Shown: in pieces, positions 8,093-17,740 of the stretch | Layout of the letters: every line of letters begins with the position of its first letter | How positions within the stretch are numbered: the stretch's first letter is position 1 | Assembly: GCF_000011645.1 (NCBI RefSeq) | Contig: NC_006270.3 | Location: 348,501-412,500, forward strand | Reading direction: 5' to 3' | Source: Bacillus licheniformis DSM 13 = ATCC 14580 | GTDB lineage: Bacteria > Bacillota > Bacilli > Bacillales > Bacillaceae | Length of the DNA stretch: 64,000 bases | Made by a program: the position numbers and the translations under genes | Notes under the pieces: model-generated | What the model saw: only the letters and a program-made list of their open reading frames with translations | What the model was told of the DNA's origin: nothing | The model's database searches: none

Positions 8093-8980
8093 TCACCCCT
8101 TTACCAACAGTGATCCGGCTAAGACAATAACGGCGATGTAGGGGATTAAGACAAACACAAAGCGCTTTTTGAAGATGCCGAGCATCATCAGCAGATTTTT
8201 GATGTCCACCATCGCTCCGAATACGAGAAAGGCGATGAGGGAGCCGAGGGAAAACGTACTGCTGAAAGAAGAAGCGATAAAAGCGTCGACCTCTGAACAA
8301 AGGGACAGCACAAATGACAGCCCCATCATAACGAGGGAGGAAGATACATCATTCTGCCCGATCGCCAAAAGAGTCGATGTTTTAATATACGTCTGCATCG
8401 CTGCTGCGACAAATGCGCCGATGATCAAATATTTTCCGACTGAGAAAAACTCGTCAACTGCATGGCGGAGCGTCCCGCCGAGCTTTTGCAGGAAAGACTG
8501 GCTCTCATGGACATGGTGGTGATGTCCGTGCGTCCCGTTTTCGATCAGCTGATTCCCTTTAAATTGATAAGAGATGATCAGCCCGGCAATGAGAGACACC
8601 GCAATCGCCAACCCGCCCCGGTAGAACACGACATCCCATTTGTTTCCGAAAGCGATGAATGTCGAGAATAATACAATCGGATTGATGATCGGGGCCGTCA
8701 GCATGAAGGCGACCGCCGCATGAAGCGGCACTCCCTTTAAAAGCAGCCTGCGGGCAATCGGAACGATGCCGCACTCGCAAGCCGGAAACAATACCCCGGC
8801 AAATGTTCCTGACAAAACGGCGAGAAATCGGTTTTTCGGAATGATTTTCGCCATCATCTCCTCCGTCACAAACATTTGAATCAAACCTGATATAAAAACC
8901 CCGATCAAGACGAACGGAATCGCTTCTATTAATATACTGATAAATATTGAGTTCAGCTGCAGAAAGGATTGTGAAGCCAC
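8093..8980 (-). CDS. ycgR: YcgR permease (UPF0718 family)
   Basis: A 295-residue polytopic membrane protein of the UPF0718/DUF318 permease family with about eight membrane segments. The family motif PACECGIVPIARRLLLKGVP with its conserved Cys-x-Cys is followed by LTAPIINP, and a second symmetrical SEVDAFIA comes later. A His-rich loop (HGHHHHVHE) lies between segments. I place the start at GTG 8980 because CGGAGG lies seven bases upstream. The ATG at 9004 lies upstream of that ribosome site with none of its own. Relatives have been linked to organo-arsenic or metal efflux; the substrate here is unknown. It is operonic with ycgQ. Confidence 0.85.
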   Translation of the reverse strand: MASQSFLQLNSIFISILIEAIPFVLIGVFISGLIQMFVTEEMMAKIIPKNRFLAVLSGTFAGVLFPACECGIVPIARRLLLKGVPLHAAVAFMLTAPIINPIVLFSTFIAFGNKWDVVFYRGGLAIAVSLIAGLIISYQFKGNQLIENGTHGHHHHVHESQSFLQKLGGTLRHAVDEFFSVGKYLIIGAFVAAAMQTYIKTSTLLAIGQNDVSSSLVMMGLSFVLSLCSEVDAFIASSFSSTFSLGSLIAFLVFGAMVDIKNLLMMLGIFKKRFVFVLIPYIAVIVLAGSLLVKG

Positions 8981-9024
8981 AAAAAAACCTCCGCGCAAAT
9001 CCATATTTTTAGTTTCAATCTAGC

Positions 9025-9053
9025 ATTATAACATAAATTGAAAAAAGCGGTTT
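9025..9053 (-). promoter_or_regulatory. Putative extended -10 promoter of ycgR-ycgQ
   Basis: On the minus strand TGTTATAAT forms an extended -10 (9025-9033), about 45 bases before the GTG start. No good -35 is visible. Confidence 0.5.
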
Positions 9054-9170
9054 TGTGTGGCGGGGGTCAGATAATGGGAGGCGCATGAGTAACAGAATCA
9101 ATACACAGCCTTGAAAGGGAATGTTATGATAAGAATATTCAAAAAATGAAAAGAAGAGGGGAAAGAAAAG

Positions 9171-10127
9171 ATGCAGCAGCCTTATGATATGCCGCTTGAA
9201 CAGCTTTATCAGTATAAACCTGAACGGACGGCACCGGCCGATTTTAAAGAGTTCTGGAAGGGTTCATTGGAGGAATTGGCAAATGAAAAAGCGGGACCGC
9301 AGCTTGAACCGCATGAATATCCGGCTGACGGGGTAAAAGTCTACTGGCTTACATACAGAAGCATCGGGGGAGCGCGAATTAAAGGCTGGTACGCAGTACC
9401 CGACCGCCAAGGGCCTCATCCTGCGATCGTCAAATACCACGGCTATAACGCAAGCTATGACGGAGACATTCACGATATTGTCAATTGGGCTCTTCACGGC
9501 TATGCGGCATTCGGTATGCTGGTCCGCGGACAGAACAGCAGTGAAGATACAGAGATCTCTCATCACGGACATGTACCCGGCTGGATGACAAAAGGAATCC
9601 TCGATCCGAAAACATATTACTACAGAGGGGTCTATTTAGATGCCGTACGAGCAGTCGAAGTGGTCAGCGGTTTTGCTGAAGTCGATGAAAAGCGGATCGG
9701 GGTGATCGGGGCAAGCCAAGGAGGCGGGCTGGCCGTCGCGGTTTCGGCGCTGTCCGATATTCCAAAAGCAGCCGTGTCAGAATACCCTTATTTAAGCAAT
9801 TTTCAACGAGCGATCGATACAGCGATCGACCAGCCATATCTCGAAATCAACTCCTTTTTCAGAAGAAACACCAGTCCGGATATTGAGCAGGCGGCCATGC
9901 ATACCCTGTCTTATTTCGATGTCATGAACCTTGCCCAATTGGTCAAAGCGACCGTACTCATGTCGATCGGACTGGTTGACACCATCACTCCGCCATCCAC
10001 CGTCTTTGCGGCTTACAATCACTTGGAAACGGATAAAGAAATAAAAGTGTACCGTTATTTTGGACACGAATACATCCCGCCGTTCCAAACCGAAAAGCTG
10101 GCGTTTCTGAGAAAGCATCTGAAATAA
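9171..10127 (+). CDS. cah: Cephalosporin-C deacetylase / acetyl xylan esterase (CE7)
   Basis: A cytosolic alpha/beta-hydrolase of carbohydrate esterase family 7, removing acetyl groups from acetylated xylo-oligosaccharides and from cephalosporin C. The 318-residue length matches the hexameric CE7 enzymes. Seen: the nucleophile elbow GASQGG (Ser about 182), the acid in GLVDTITPP and the His in FGHEYIPPF near the C-terminus. The oxyanion-side motif YHGYNAS is also present. No signal peptide, as expected for an enzyme acting on imported sugars. A GAGGGGAAAG ribosome site lies before the ATG. It is monocistronic, ending in a terminator. In B. subtilis cah lies in the same neighbourhood. Confidence 0.93.
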   Translation: MQQPYDMPLEQLYQYKPERTAPADFKEFWKGSLEELANEKAGPQLEPHEYPADGVKVYWLTYRSIGGARIKGWYAVPDRQGPHPAIVKYHGYNASYDGDIHDIVNWALHGYAAFGMLVRGQNSSEDTEISHHGHVPGWMTKGILDPKTYYYRGVYLDAVRAVEVVSGFAEVDEKRIGVIGASQGGGLAVAVSALSDIPKAAVSEYPYLSNFQRAIDTAIDQPYLEINSFFRRNTSPDIEQAAMHTLSYFDVMNLAQLVKATVLMSIGLVDTITPPSTVFAAYNHLETDKEIKVYRYFGHEYIPPFQTEKLAFLRKHLK

Positions 10128-10139
10128 ATAAAAGCGAAC

Positions 10140-10162
10140 ACCCGGTGAAGCCGGGTTTTTTT
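10140..10162 (+). terminator. Terminator after cah
   Basis: ACCCGG / CCGGGT stem with the loop TGAAG and a T-rich tail. Confidence 0.75.
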
Positions 10163-10167
10163 ATGTC

Positions 10168-10195
10168 TTGATTTAAGAATATATCGTATTATAAG
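10168..10195 (+). promoter_or_regulatory. Putative SigA promoter of the marR gene
   Basis: TTGATT (10168-10173), 16-base spacer, TATAAG (10190-10195). The spacer and -10 are A+T-rich and near-palindromic, so the regulator may bind here itself. Confidence 0.45.
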
Positions 10196-10219
10196 ATGTA
10201 ATTAGAGAGGGTGATGAAA

Positions 10220-10642
10220 GTGAATACGGAACAAACCATAGAAGTGATGAATCAGAACTGGACGGATATTTACTACCATCTGCACATGAAACATGATGAT
10301 CAATTGTCTCACCAAGCGGTTCGGATGCTTCAGCATATCGAAAAAAACCGCTTTGTGACCATTGGCCATTTAGCAAGATTGTTGGATGTCTCTCATAATA
10401 CGGCATCAGAACATGTGAAAAGACTAATACAAAAAGGGCTTGTACAGAAAAACAGGGACAGCAGCGATGAACGCAAAGTCTACGTCACGTTAACGCCTGA
10501 AGGTGAAGAAGCAGTGAAACGGCATACGAGACTTAATCCGAAAAAACTGCAAAAGGTGCTGGAGCAATTAAATGAGGAAGAAGTCGAAATGGTTAAAACA
10601 GCATTTTCCTTGTTAAGCCGGGAGGCAAAATCATGTTTTTAA
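10220..10642 (+). CDS. MarR-family transcriptional regulator
   Basis: A small winged-helix repressor of the MarR family, about 140 residues. The DNA-binding core is visible in the middle: NRFVTIGHLARLLDVSHNTASEHVKRL, followed by the wing NRDSSDERKVYVTLTPEG. The flanking helices form the dimer interface. The effector is unknown. The start is ambiguous: GTG 10211, ATG 10214 and GTG 10220 are in frame. I chose 10220 because the AGAGAGGGTGA ribosome site would be too close to the others. Its stop overlaps the start of the next gene by 10 bases, so the membrane protein is probably its co-regulated partner. I do not recognise a B. subtilis orthologue. Confidence 0.82.
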   Translation: MNTEQTIEVMNQNWTDIYYHLHMKHDDQLSHQAVRMLQHIEKNRFVTIGHLARLLDVSHNTASEHVKRLIQKGLVQKNRDSSDERKVYVTLTPEGEEAVKRHTRLNPKKLQKVLEQLNEEEVEMVKTAFSLLSREAKSCF

Positions 10643-10974
10643 TAGTAAAAATCGGGGTTTCTGCAATATTGATTGCCATTATAACCGAGATTGCACGAAA
10701 ATCGCCTGAAATGGGCGGAATGATTGCGGCTTTGCCGCTTGTCAGTCTGCTGAGTTTATTTTGGCTGAGTGTACAAGGGGAATCTTTAAAGCATTTAAGC
10801 CAATTTGCGAAAGGCGTGCTATGGGGGTTTCCAGCCACAGCGGTTCTTCTTTTGATCGTGGTTTTGAGTTTAAAAGCATCATTCCCGGTTATCATTTCTG
10901 TTGTATTTGGAATATGCGGATGGGGCGGGTGTTTAATGCTGCAAAAGGCTCTCATCCATGCAATATTCGGGTGA
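10633..10974 (+). CDS. Small four-helix membrane protein (DUF3147-like)
   Basis: A 113-residue hydrophobic protein with four predicted membrane segments (about 3-20, 32-48, 60-80, 87-108) and almost no soluble part. Sequence and size resemble the DUF3147 family, whose function is unknown. A GGGAGGC ribosome site lies within the end of the MarR gene, and the two frames overlap by 10 bases, implying translational coupling. Pairing with a MarR regulator suggests efflux or stress tolerance, but this is inference. There are no charged residues inside the membrane segments to suggest a substrate. Confidence 0.75.
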   Translation: MFLIVKIGVSAILIAIITEIARKSPEMGGMIAALPLVSLLSLFWLSVQGESLKHLSQFAKGVLWGFPATAVLLLIVVLSLKASFPVIISVVFGICGWGGCLMLQKALIHAIFG

Positions 10975-11001
10975 AAGGCGGGTTGTCCTTTGGTATAAGG
11001 A

Positions 11002-11027
11002 GCTGCCTGTGCTGCCGCACAAGCAGC
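11002..11027. other. Hairpin in the convergent intergenic region
   Basis: GCTGCCTGTGC / GCACAAGCAGC pairs with one mismatch around TGCC, between two convergent genes. No T run follows on either strand. It may be a weak terminator. Confidence 0.35.
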
Positions 11028-11077
11028 CTAAGAAGGTCCGGCGGGGGGATGGAACGGAATAACATTCCGGTCCGAGT

Positions 11078-11884
11078 CTACCACGTATAAAGCCTGGAGT
11101 AGTAAATCATCCTCGCCGGAAAAGGAGCGTCCCGGTATGCTCCGTCCGGCGGGATGGATGTCGACAGAAATCGGAAATAATTGCTCCCGAGTATTTTTAA
11201 GTTTATCGGATAAGTCTGGACGGTTTCAGGAGCGAGTTCGTAGGAGAATGCTTGAGCTTTAGTTTGACTGATCATGAACTCTTGATATTCTCCATTTTGA
11301 AAGTAATATAAATAGCCCTTTAAACGATGCGCTTCCTGGTTGACCAAAGAGATATACAGACCTTCTCGGCCGGATTTTTCAACGGGGTTTCCTGCTTTGT
11401 CAGACAGGTAAATCAATCCCGTTTGAGATGCGCTTCCGCTGTATATTTGACAGTTAACGGGTTCAATATAAGCAGGGTGTGCCGGCAGCCGGTCAGGATG
11501 CGGAGCATGTGAAATCAATTCAAAATAGTAGGGCGCTACATAGTCGGCATCCCGATTCCATTTGCAATCGCACTCAGCCTTTGGATCGAACATGAAGGTC
11601 TGGGTGATGATATAAACGATATGTCTGCCCGCGGGCACATGCTGGAGCCTGATGTTGATTTCCTTGGACGAATGAGCGGGAACGATGAATGGAAAGGTTT
11701 GCGAGGGCCGGTCATTTCCTTCAAAGAAGACGGATATATGAATTCGGTCTTCCTCATTCGCATGGTTGCAGTAGACGTATGAGGCTTGGAAATGGCCAGA
11801 TGAATCGGTTTGATAGCTTACTTTGTTTCTGTCGATCGTATAAAGGTTTTCTGCGTGAAAATGAGTTGATCTGAGGAAATGAAT
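11078..11884 (-). CDS. Hypothetical protein with a non-standard (ATT) or lost start
   Basis: About 268 residues, not recognised. The open frame runs from a TGA near base 11897 and has no ATG, GTG or TTG until GTG 11638. The sequence before that codon is clearly protein-like and continuous with the rest (for example HISVFFEGNDRPSQTFPFIV, alternating strands). A strong GGAGG (11892-11896) lies seven bases before ATT 11884, which I take as the start. An alternative is that the ATG at 11939, two bases after the upstream permease gene, was the original start and a frameshift separates it. No signal peptide or membrane segment is seen; the pattern suggests beta-sandwich structure. It follows an amino-acid ABC transporter at the position expected for the missing ATPase. 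Confidence 0.55.
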   Translation of the reverse strand: MHFLRSTHFHAENLYTIDRNKVSYQTDSSGHFQASYVYCNHANEEDRIHISVFFEGNDRPSQTFPFIVPAHSSKEINIRLQHVPAGRHIVYIITQTFMFDPKAECDCKWNRDADYVAPYYFELISHAPHPDRLPAHPAYIEPVNCQIYSGSASQTGLIYLSDKAGNPVEKSGREGLYISLVNQEAHRLKGYLYYFQNGEYQEFMISQTKAQAFSYELAPETVQTYPINLKILGSNYFRFLSTSIPPDGAYRDAPFPARMIYYSRLYTW

Positions 11885-11940
11885 AATACCGCCTCCGTTT
11901 CACAGTATAGTAAGCCGCCGGAGTACCCGGCAGCTTCATA

Positions 11941-12624
11941 TTATTTTTTGATATAAACCTCTGTCCGCTTTTCCAGGAAATCCTGGAGCAAAGCGATCCC
12001 CGAGCAAATGGCCCAGTAAATCAAGGCAACTAAAATGTACATCGTCATATAGTCGAATTCCCGTCCGCCGACGATTTTTGCCTGCTGAAACAATTCAGGC
12101 ACGGTGATCATGGCGGCCAGGGAAGACGCTTTAACGAGATCAAGCATCACGTTCGCAAGAGGCGGGAGCGCAATCCTAACCGATTGAGGGACAATCACGT
12201 GGCGCATCGTCTGCCAGTAGGAGAATCCGACCGATTTTGCAGCGTCCCACTGCCCTCTGTCAACGGACGACAGGGCCGAGCGGATAATCTCGGCAATGTA
12301 TGCGGCGCTGTTGATGCTGAAGCCGATTAAGGCAGCAGCCAAAGCCGTAAATTGGATTCCGATATAAGGAAAACCGAAATAAAGGATAAATAGTATGACA
12401 AGGATCGGAACGCCTCTCATAAACGAGATATAGATTCTTGCCGGCCAACGAAGCAAAGCGAGCCCGGACATGCGCCCAAGCGCGATGAAAAAACCGAGAA
12501 TTAAACCGGCAAACATGCTCGCAAAAGAAATGAAAAGCGTATTCCATATGCCTTGCATCACATAAGGAAACGATTTCGCAGCCAATTCTGCATTAAAAAT
12601 ATACTCCCATTGAATAGAGCCCAA
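11941..12624 (-). CDS. Amino-acid ABC transporter permease (HisMQ/TcyB type)
   Basis: A 227-residue permease of the polar amino-acid (His/Glu/Gln/Arg/cystine) family with five or six membrane segments. The EAA loop, which docks the ATPase, is present as SSVDRGQWDAAKSVGFSYWQTMRHVIVPQ without its usual leading residues. RGVPILVILF and NVMLDLVKASSLAAMI are typical family stretches. It lies 11 bases after the binding-protein gene, so the two form an operon. No ATPase gene accompanies them here. In B. subtilis the comparable tcyABC set is complete and lies elsewhere relative to srfA. The substrate is not determinable; cystine or another polar amino acid is likely. Confidence 0.85.
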   Translation of the reverse strand: MGSIQWEYIFNAELAAKSFPYVMQGIWNTLFISFASMFAGLILGFFIALGRMSGLALLRWPARIYISFMRGVPILVILFILYFGFPYIGIQFTALAAALIGFSINSAAYIAEIIRSALSSVDRGQWDAAKSVGFSYWQTMRHVIVPQSVRIALPPLANVMLDLVKASSLAAMITVPELFQQAKIVGGREFDYMTMYILVALIYWAICSGIALLQDFLEKRTEVYIKK

Positions 12625-12635
12625 TTTAAATCCCT

Positions 12636-13511
12636 CTATTTATTCACATCGACATCGATATAGTCGATATCCTGCTTTTTCGAAACATCGGCACCGCCGA
12701 AAAACTTTTTCGAAATCTTTTTGATTGTGCCGTCCTTCAGCATTTCATCAATCGTTTTGTCGAATTGTTTTTTAAGTTCAGTGTTTCCTTTTTTCATGAT
12801 CATGCCTTGCTGATGCGGATAGTATTTAAGATCGGGATGAATTGTCAGATCCAGATCAGGCATTGCGGCGAGCGCGAGCTTTTGAAGGTAGTAGTCGTTT
12901 AAGATGACGTCGGTTCTTCCATTCGCTACATCCTTTAAAAATTGATCATTTGTCGCGTTGTCGTAAATGACTTCCTCTGCTCCGTATTTGCGTGCGATAT
13001 CCATGTAAACTGTCGTAGCTGCACCAGCGGCTTTCTTTCCTTTTAAGTCCTCAAGCGTGTGGATGCCTGATAAGTCTTTTTTGCGGACGATAGCCGTTCC
13101 GAATGAATATTTATAAGGCGTAGAGAACAAAAACTTTTCTTTGCGGTCGTCTGTCATCGTAATATCGTTGGCGGCAGCGTCTACTTGTCCGCTCCCCACC
13201 GCAGTCAGCATGCCGTCAAAGCCCATTTCTTTAAATTCGACATCCAGGTCGAGCCGTTCAGCCGCTTCACGGATGACTTCAACTTCGTAGCCGGTCAGCT
13301 TGTCCTTGCCGGAATCAGTGTCATGATATGAAGTGGGGTAAAGGGTTCCTGAAGTCGCTACCACGATCTTCCCTTTTTCCTTTATCTCATCCCAGGCCGT
13401 TTTTTTGTTTTCAGCCTTATTTTGAGCTGTGCTGCATGCAGCTGTTATAAGAGCAAGCGCCAACACAGTTATCAACAATGTAATGCGCTTATACGTATGC
13501 AATTTATTCAC
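12636..13511 (-). CDS. Amino-acid ABC transporter substrate-binding lipoprotein
   Basis: A 291-residue extracellular binding protein (SBP_bac_3 family) for polar amino acids. A lipoprotein signal ends in ITAAC (Cys 26). The mature part starts with WDEIKEKGKIVVATSG and contains LTGYEVEVIREAAERL and the closing-hinge motif AANDITMTDDRKEKFLFSTPY, all characteristic. The start is GTG 13511 with AGGAGGA nine bases before it. The permease follows after 11 bases. The ligand cannot be assigned. It resembles cystine-binding TcyA-type proteins in the first half, but conserved ligand residues would have to be compared. Confidence 0.88.
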   Translation of the reverse strand: MNKLHTYKRITLLITVLALALITAACSTAQNKAENKKTAWDEIKEKGKIVVATSGTLYPTSYHDTDSGKDKLTGYEVEVIREAAERLDLDVEFKEMGFDGMLTAVGSGQVDAAANDITMTDDRKEKFLFSTPYKYSFGTAIVRKKDLSGIHTLEDLKGKKAAGAATTVYMDIARKYGAEEVIYDNATNDQFLKDVANGRTDVILNDYYLQKLALAAMPDLDLTIHPDLKYYPHQQGMIMKKGNTELKKQFDKTIDEMLKDGTIKKISKKFFGGADVSKKQDIDYIDVDVNK

Positions 13512-13545
13512 TTAAAACAATCCTCCTATTCCTTTAGTCAAGTAA

Positions 13546-13574
13546 ACCATAGCACTGAAGTAGGGATTAGGCAA
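13546..13574 (-). promoter_or_regulatory. Putative SigA promoter of the amino-acid ABC operon
   Basis: On the minus strand: TTGCCT, 17-base spacer, TATGGT, ending 35 bases before the GTG start. Confidence 0.4.
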
Positions 13575-13694
13575 TAAGATAATTAGTATTGGGAAAAAAT
13601 AAAATGATTGATTGTGCAACCTGCTTTACTTTTTAAGGTGAAAGATGGAATCATAAAGGTATTGGCAAATTGAAACATAAGGAGGATAAGAAAG

Positions 13695-14246
13695 ATGAAA
13701 AATATTTTAATCATCAACGGGCATGAAGCCTATCCCCATGCAAGAGGACAGCTCAATCACACTATTTTTACAGCGATGGCGGACAAGCTGAGCGAAAAAT
13801 ATGAAGTGAAAAAAACAGTGGTGGCAGACGGCTATCAAATCCCGGAGGAACACGAGAAATTCAAGTGGGCTGATGCCGTTATTTATCAGACGCCTGTTTA
13901 CTGGTTCAGCGTTCCTGCTTTATTTAAAAAATATATTGATGAAATTTATGAGTACGGGCTTTTTTATCAAGGGTCTGAAGACTACGGAAGAGGCGGACTG
14001 TTTACCGATAAAAAGTATATGTTTTCAACCACATGGAACGCGCCGAAGGATGTATTCTCCAAGGCGGGGACATTCTTCGAAGGTAAAAGCCTTGATGAAG
14101 CGCTGTTTCATTTGCACAAAATGCAGGAATTCATCGGCATGAAGCCTTTAAAAACATTCTCTGTCCATGATGTAATCAGCAATCCGCAAGTGGATCAATA
14201 TTTAGCTGATCTGGACGCCCATTTAAAAGAAGTATTTTCGATTTAA
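13695..14246 (+). CDS. MdaB-like NAD(P)H quinone reductase
   Basis: A 183-residue flavodoxin-fold NAD(P)H:quinone oxidoreductase of the MdaB/NQO-like family. It would reduce quinones by two electrons using bound FAD or FMN and protect against redox-cycling compounds. The start KNILIINGHEAYPHARGQLNHT matches the first strand and nucleotide-binding loop. QTPVYWFSVPALFKKYIDEIY is the flavin-binding segment, and TTWNAPKDVFSK with HKMQEFIGMKPLKTF is typical of MdaB. AAGGAGGATAAG precedes the ATG. It is transcribed away from the ABC operon and ends in a strong terminator. No regulator is adjacent. The symbol mdaB would rest on E. coli similarity only. Confidence 0.85.
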   Translation: MKNILIINGHEAYPHARGQLNHTIFTAMADKLSEKYEVKKTVVADGYQIPEEHEKFKWADAVIYQTPVYWFSVPALFKKYIDEIYEYGLFYQGSEDYGRGGLFTDKKYMFSTTWNAPKDVFSKAGTFFEGKSLDEALFHLHKMQEFIGMKPLKTFSVHDVISNPQVDQYLADLDAHLKEVFSI

Positions 14247-14248
14247 GT

Positions 14249-14284
14249 AAAGAGGTTTGTGCACAAGCGCAGACCTCTTTTTTT
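14249..14284 (+). terminator. Terminator after the quinone reductase gene
   Basis: A 14-bp stem (AAAGAGGT / ACCTCTTT plus six inner pairs, two of them G-U) with loop ACAA and a long T run. Confidence 0.88.
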
Positions 14285-14342
14285 CGTTACCCTCCAAGAA
14301 AACGTGATACAGTTGAGTAAAAGCAAAGCAGGGGGTGTCCGC

Positions 14343-15064
14343 ATGTTTTTAAAAAAGCTGACTTTACTTCGGGAAGGAGTTCCTTCTTATGCAAAATATC
14401 CATTTTCAATTCCTGCTATTCAACATTTAAAAGAACTGACGTTTCAAAAAAACGTAACATTTTTTGTCGGGGAAAACGGATCGGGCAAATCGACGCTGCT
14501 TGAAGCAATCGCAGATAAATGCGAATTTAACACAGCCGGCGGGGGAAGAAATAACACATATGAAGTGTACGGCTCCGGATCGGCTCTTGGAGACTATATC
14601 AGATTGTCGTGGCTTCCCAAAGTAACAAACGGCTTTTTTCTGCGCGCTGAATCTTTCTATCATTTTGCCACTCATATTGATGAAGTGGATATCACGGGAT
14701 TTCGAAGCTACGGAGGCAGATCTCTTCACGAGCAGTCGCACGGCGAATCTTTTTTATCGCTTTTCAAGCATCGTTTTAAAGAAAAGGGGATTTATCTTCT
14801 AGATGAGCCTGAAGCGGCCTTATCTCCGGCAAGACAGCTGGCATTCTTGAAAATCATTCATGATTTGACGAAATCCAGCCAGGCTCAGTTTATCATCGCT
14901 TCCCACTCCCCCATTTTATTAGGGTATCCGGAAGCCGAAATCTTTAGTTTTGATGGTGAACAAATCGCTGAAGTGAACTATGAGGATACGGATCATTACA
15001 CTTTAACCAAGTATTTTCTTCAGCACCGGGAAAAGCTTTTGGCGGAGCTGTTTTTAGATGACGT

Positions 15065-15068
<4 letters not shown>
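14343..15068 (+). CDS. AAA ATPase (COG3910, ABC-like fold)
   Basis: A 241-residue soluble ATPase of the predicted-ATPase group COG3910. Walker A is VGENGSGKSTLLEAI (about 40-54). A shortened signature region, SHGESFLSLF, replaces the LSGGQ of transporters. Walker B is GIYLLDEPEAALSP, and the H-loop is FIIASHSPILLGYPEAEIF. This arrangement resembles ATPases that survey nucleic acids or act in defence modules rather than importers. No membrane partner lies nearby. I chose ATG 14343 (GCAGGGGGTG upstream). Initiation at 14259 would lie inside the preceding terminator. The gene is single and its role unknown. Confidence 0.82.
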
Positions 15069-16574
<1,506 letters not shown>

Positions 16575-16578
16575 GAGG

Positions 16579-16605
16579 GGCGCCGGATGAAACCGGCGCC
16601 TTTAT
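16579..16605 (+). terminator. Terminator after bglC
   Basis: GGCGCCGG / CCGGCGCC perfect 8-bp stem, loop ATGAAA, short TTTAT tail. Confidence 0.65.
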
Positions 16606-16612
16606 CCGTTGT

Positions 16613-17011
16613 TCAAGCCTGTTTAAAATCGAGAAGATAGGTGATCTGTGCAGTGCCGCTGTGATCAGGCATTATTGTATAGCATGTCAGCTGATAGGCG
16701 CCTTGCGGAATATCGCATGTCAATTTCTTGGATAGGACGCTTGCAATTTCTACCCCGTCATAAAGCACTTCGAAAGGAACGGTGACGCGCCTGTTGAAGG
16801 AGGGCACCTGTTTTTGGGCATTCAAACGGACTTCTACTGAAGATGCCGTGTTTTCGAGAGCTTCAAACGAGACCGCGTGCTCTCCCGTTGTATATCCTCT
16901 TTTAATATCCTCGTCTGTCCAATCCATAACGGGCGGCTTTCCGCCTTTCTGATAAACGGTAAACTGATGGTATGACATCGTCATTTCTTGTGCTTCCCAC
17001 TTTTTGATCAA
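16613..17011 (-). CDS. nin: DNA-entry nuclease inhibitor Nin (ComJ)
   Basis: A 132-residue partner protein of the competence nuclease NucA. B. subtilis Nin binds and inhibits NucA. Diagnostic shared stretches are SYHQFTVYQK and PPVMDWTDE near the N-terminus, followed by a beta-rich domain. Initiation is at TTG 17011, eight bases after GGGGG. It lies 17 bases downstream of nucA in the same operon. In B. subtilis this operon is under ComK control during competence. No signal peptide is seen in the sequence; how it meets the membrane-bound nuclease is not evident from sequence. Confidence 0.92.
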   Translation of the reverse strand: MIKKWEAQEMTMSYHQFTVYQKGGKPPVMDWTDEDIKRGYTTGEHAVSFEALENTASSVEVRLNAQKQVPSFNRRVTVPFEVLYDGVEIASVLSKKLTCDIPQGAYQLTCYTIMPDHSGTAQITYLLDFKQA

Positions 17012-17028
17012 AGACCGTACCCCCAGTG

Positions 17029-17475
17029 TTAATTAATCTTGAAAAGTACTTTCGTCCCGTCCGGATAATCGCTTACCTGATTGCCCACCCAAGATCCTGC
17101 TCCACGGTTATCAGACGGGCTGATATACTCGACAGAAGCACCTGTTCCGCCTTCTTCGCACATGGCCATCGGCCACTCGTCGCGGTCATAGCCTGATTTG
17201 GAAGGAACATCTTTCAATGAATCCTTTCGGCGTTCGGCGGCTCCGTCCCTGTCGATCGTACAGATTTCGGAGTGCCCTTTTTTGATAGCCTTTCGAATGT
17301 GTGCGCCTGTTTCAGGATAGCGGTCCGAAGGAAAAATCAGCACTTCATCGTAGTTTGAGCCGTTTTGCCGGCCCGAAGGCTGGTGTTCTGAAGTGAAAAA
17401 GTCGCCAGATACAATACCGATGATCACGACGGCGACGGCGAGCAAGGTGATCAGCAAAGATTTAATCTTGTCCAT
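17029..17475 (-). CDS. nucA: Membrane-bound DNA-entry nuclease NucA
   Basis: A 148-residue endonuclease that cuts bound DNA during transformation to create a free end for uptake. An N-terminal membrane anchor (about 6-25) is followed by an extracellular nuclease domain. The catalytic signature is [12 protein letters not shown], then [18 protein letters not shown] and [20 protein letters not shown], matching B. subtilis NucA nearly throughout. nin follows after 17 bases. Upstream are several A/T tracts of the kind ComK uses, but I could not define a clean pair of K-boxes. All key residues are present, so the enzyme should be active. Confidence 0.94.
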   Translation of the reverse strand: MDKIKSLLITLLAVAVVIIGIVSGDFFTSEHQPSGRQNGSNYDEVLIFPSDRYPETGAHIRKAIKKGHSEICTIDRDGAAERRKDSLKDVPSKSGYDRDEWPMAMCEEGGTGASVEYISPSDNRGAGSWVGNQVSDYPDGTKVLFKIN

Positions 17476-17740
17476 TCTTGTTGTCCTGCTTTCTTATGTT
17501 AAATCATTCGGCCGCAGTGGACCGGAAGTAAATACAACTTTATTATCGTAAAAATGATTTGAGAAATAAAGGGGAGATTAATAAGTTTTTCCTCTTGAAA
17601 TGCTGAGTTTCCGTCTATCAAATCGCTTTTTTTAAAATTTTGCCGGTCGTTTAGAAAGTTTTAGAGGTTCAAAATTTAAATTTTTCATATGAAAGAAAAA
17701 CTTTCAGGCCCCCTTTATCAAGCCTTTCTGCGCGAATGAT
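17476..17740. other. Divergent control region between nucA and the repeat-protein gene
   Basis: 265 bases, A+T-rich, with A/T tracts such as AAAATTTAAATTTTT (about 17671-17685) that could serve ComK at nucA. A GAAAG/CTTTC mini-hairpin lies near 17690-17705. No SigA promoter could be assigned with confidence for either side. Confidence 0.35.

Noticed and set aside
14259..14342. An N-terminal extension of the AAA ATPase.
   Set aside because: It would begin inside the terminator of the preceding gene; ATG 14343 has a ribosome site.
17590..17700. Possible ComK K-boxes (AAAA-N5-TTTT) upstream of nucA.
   Set aside because: The A/T tracts do not give a clean pair at the usual spacings, although ComK control is likely from the known biology.
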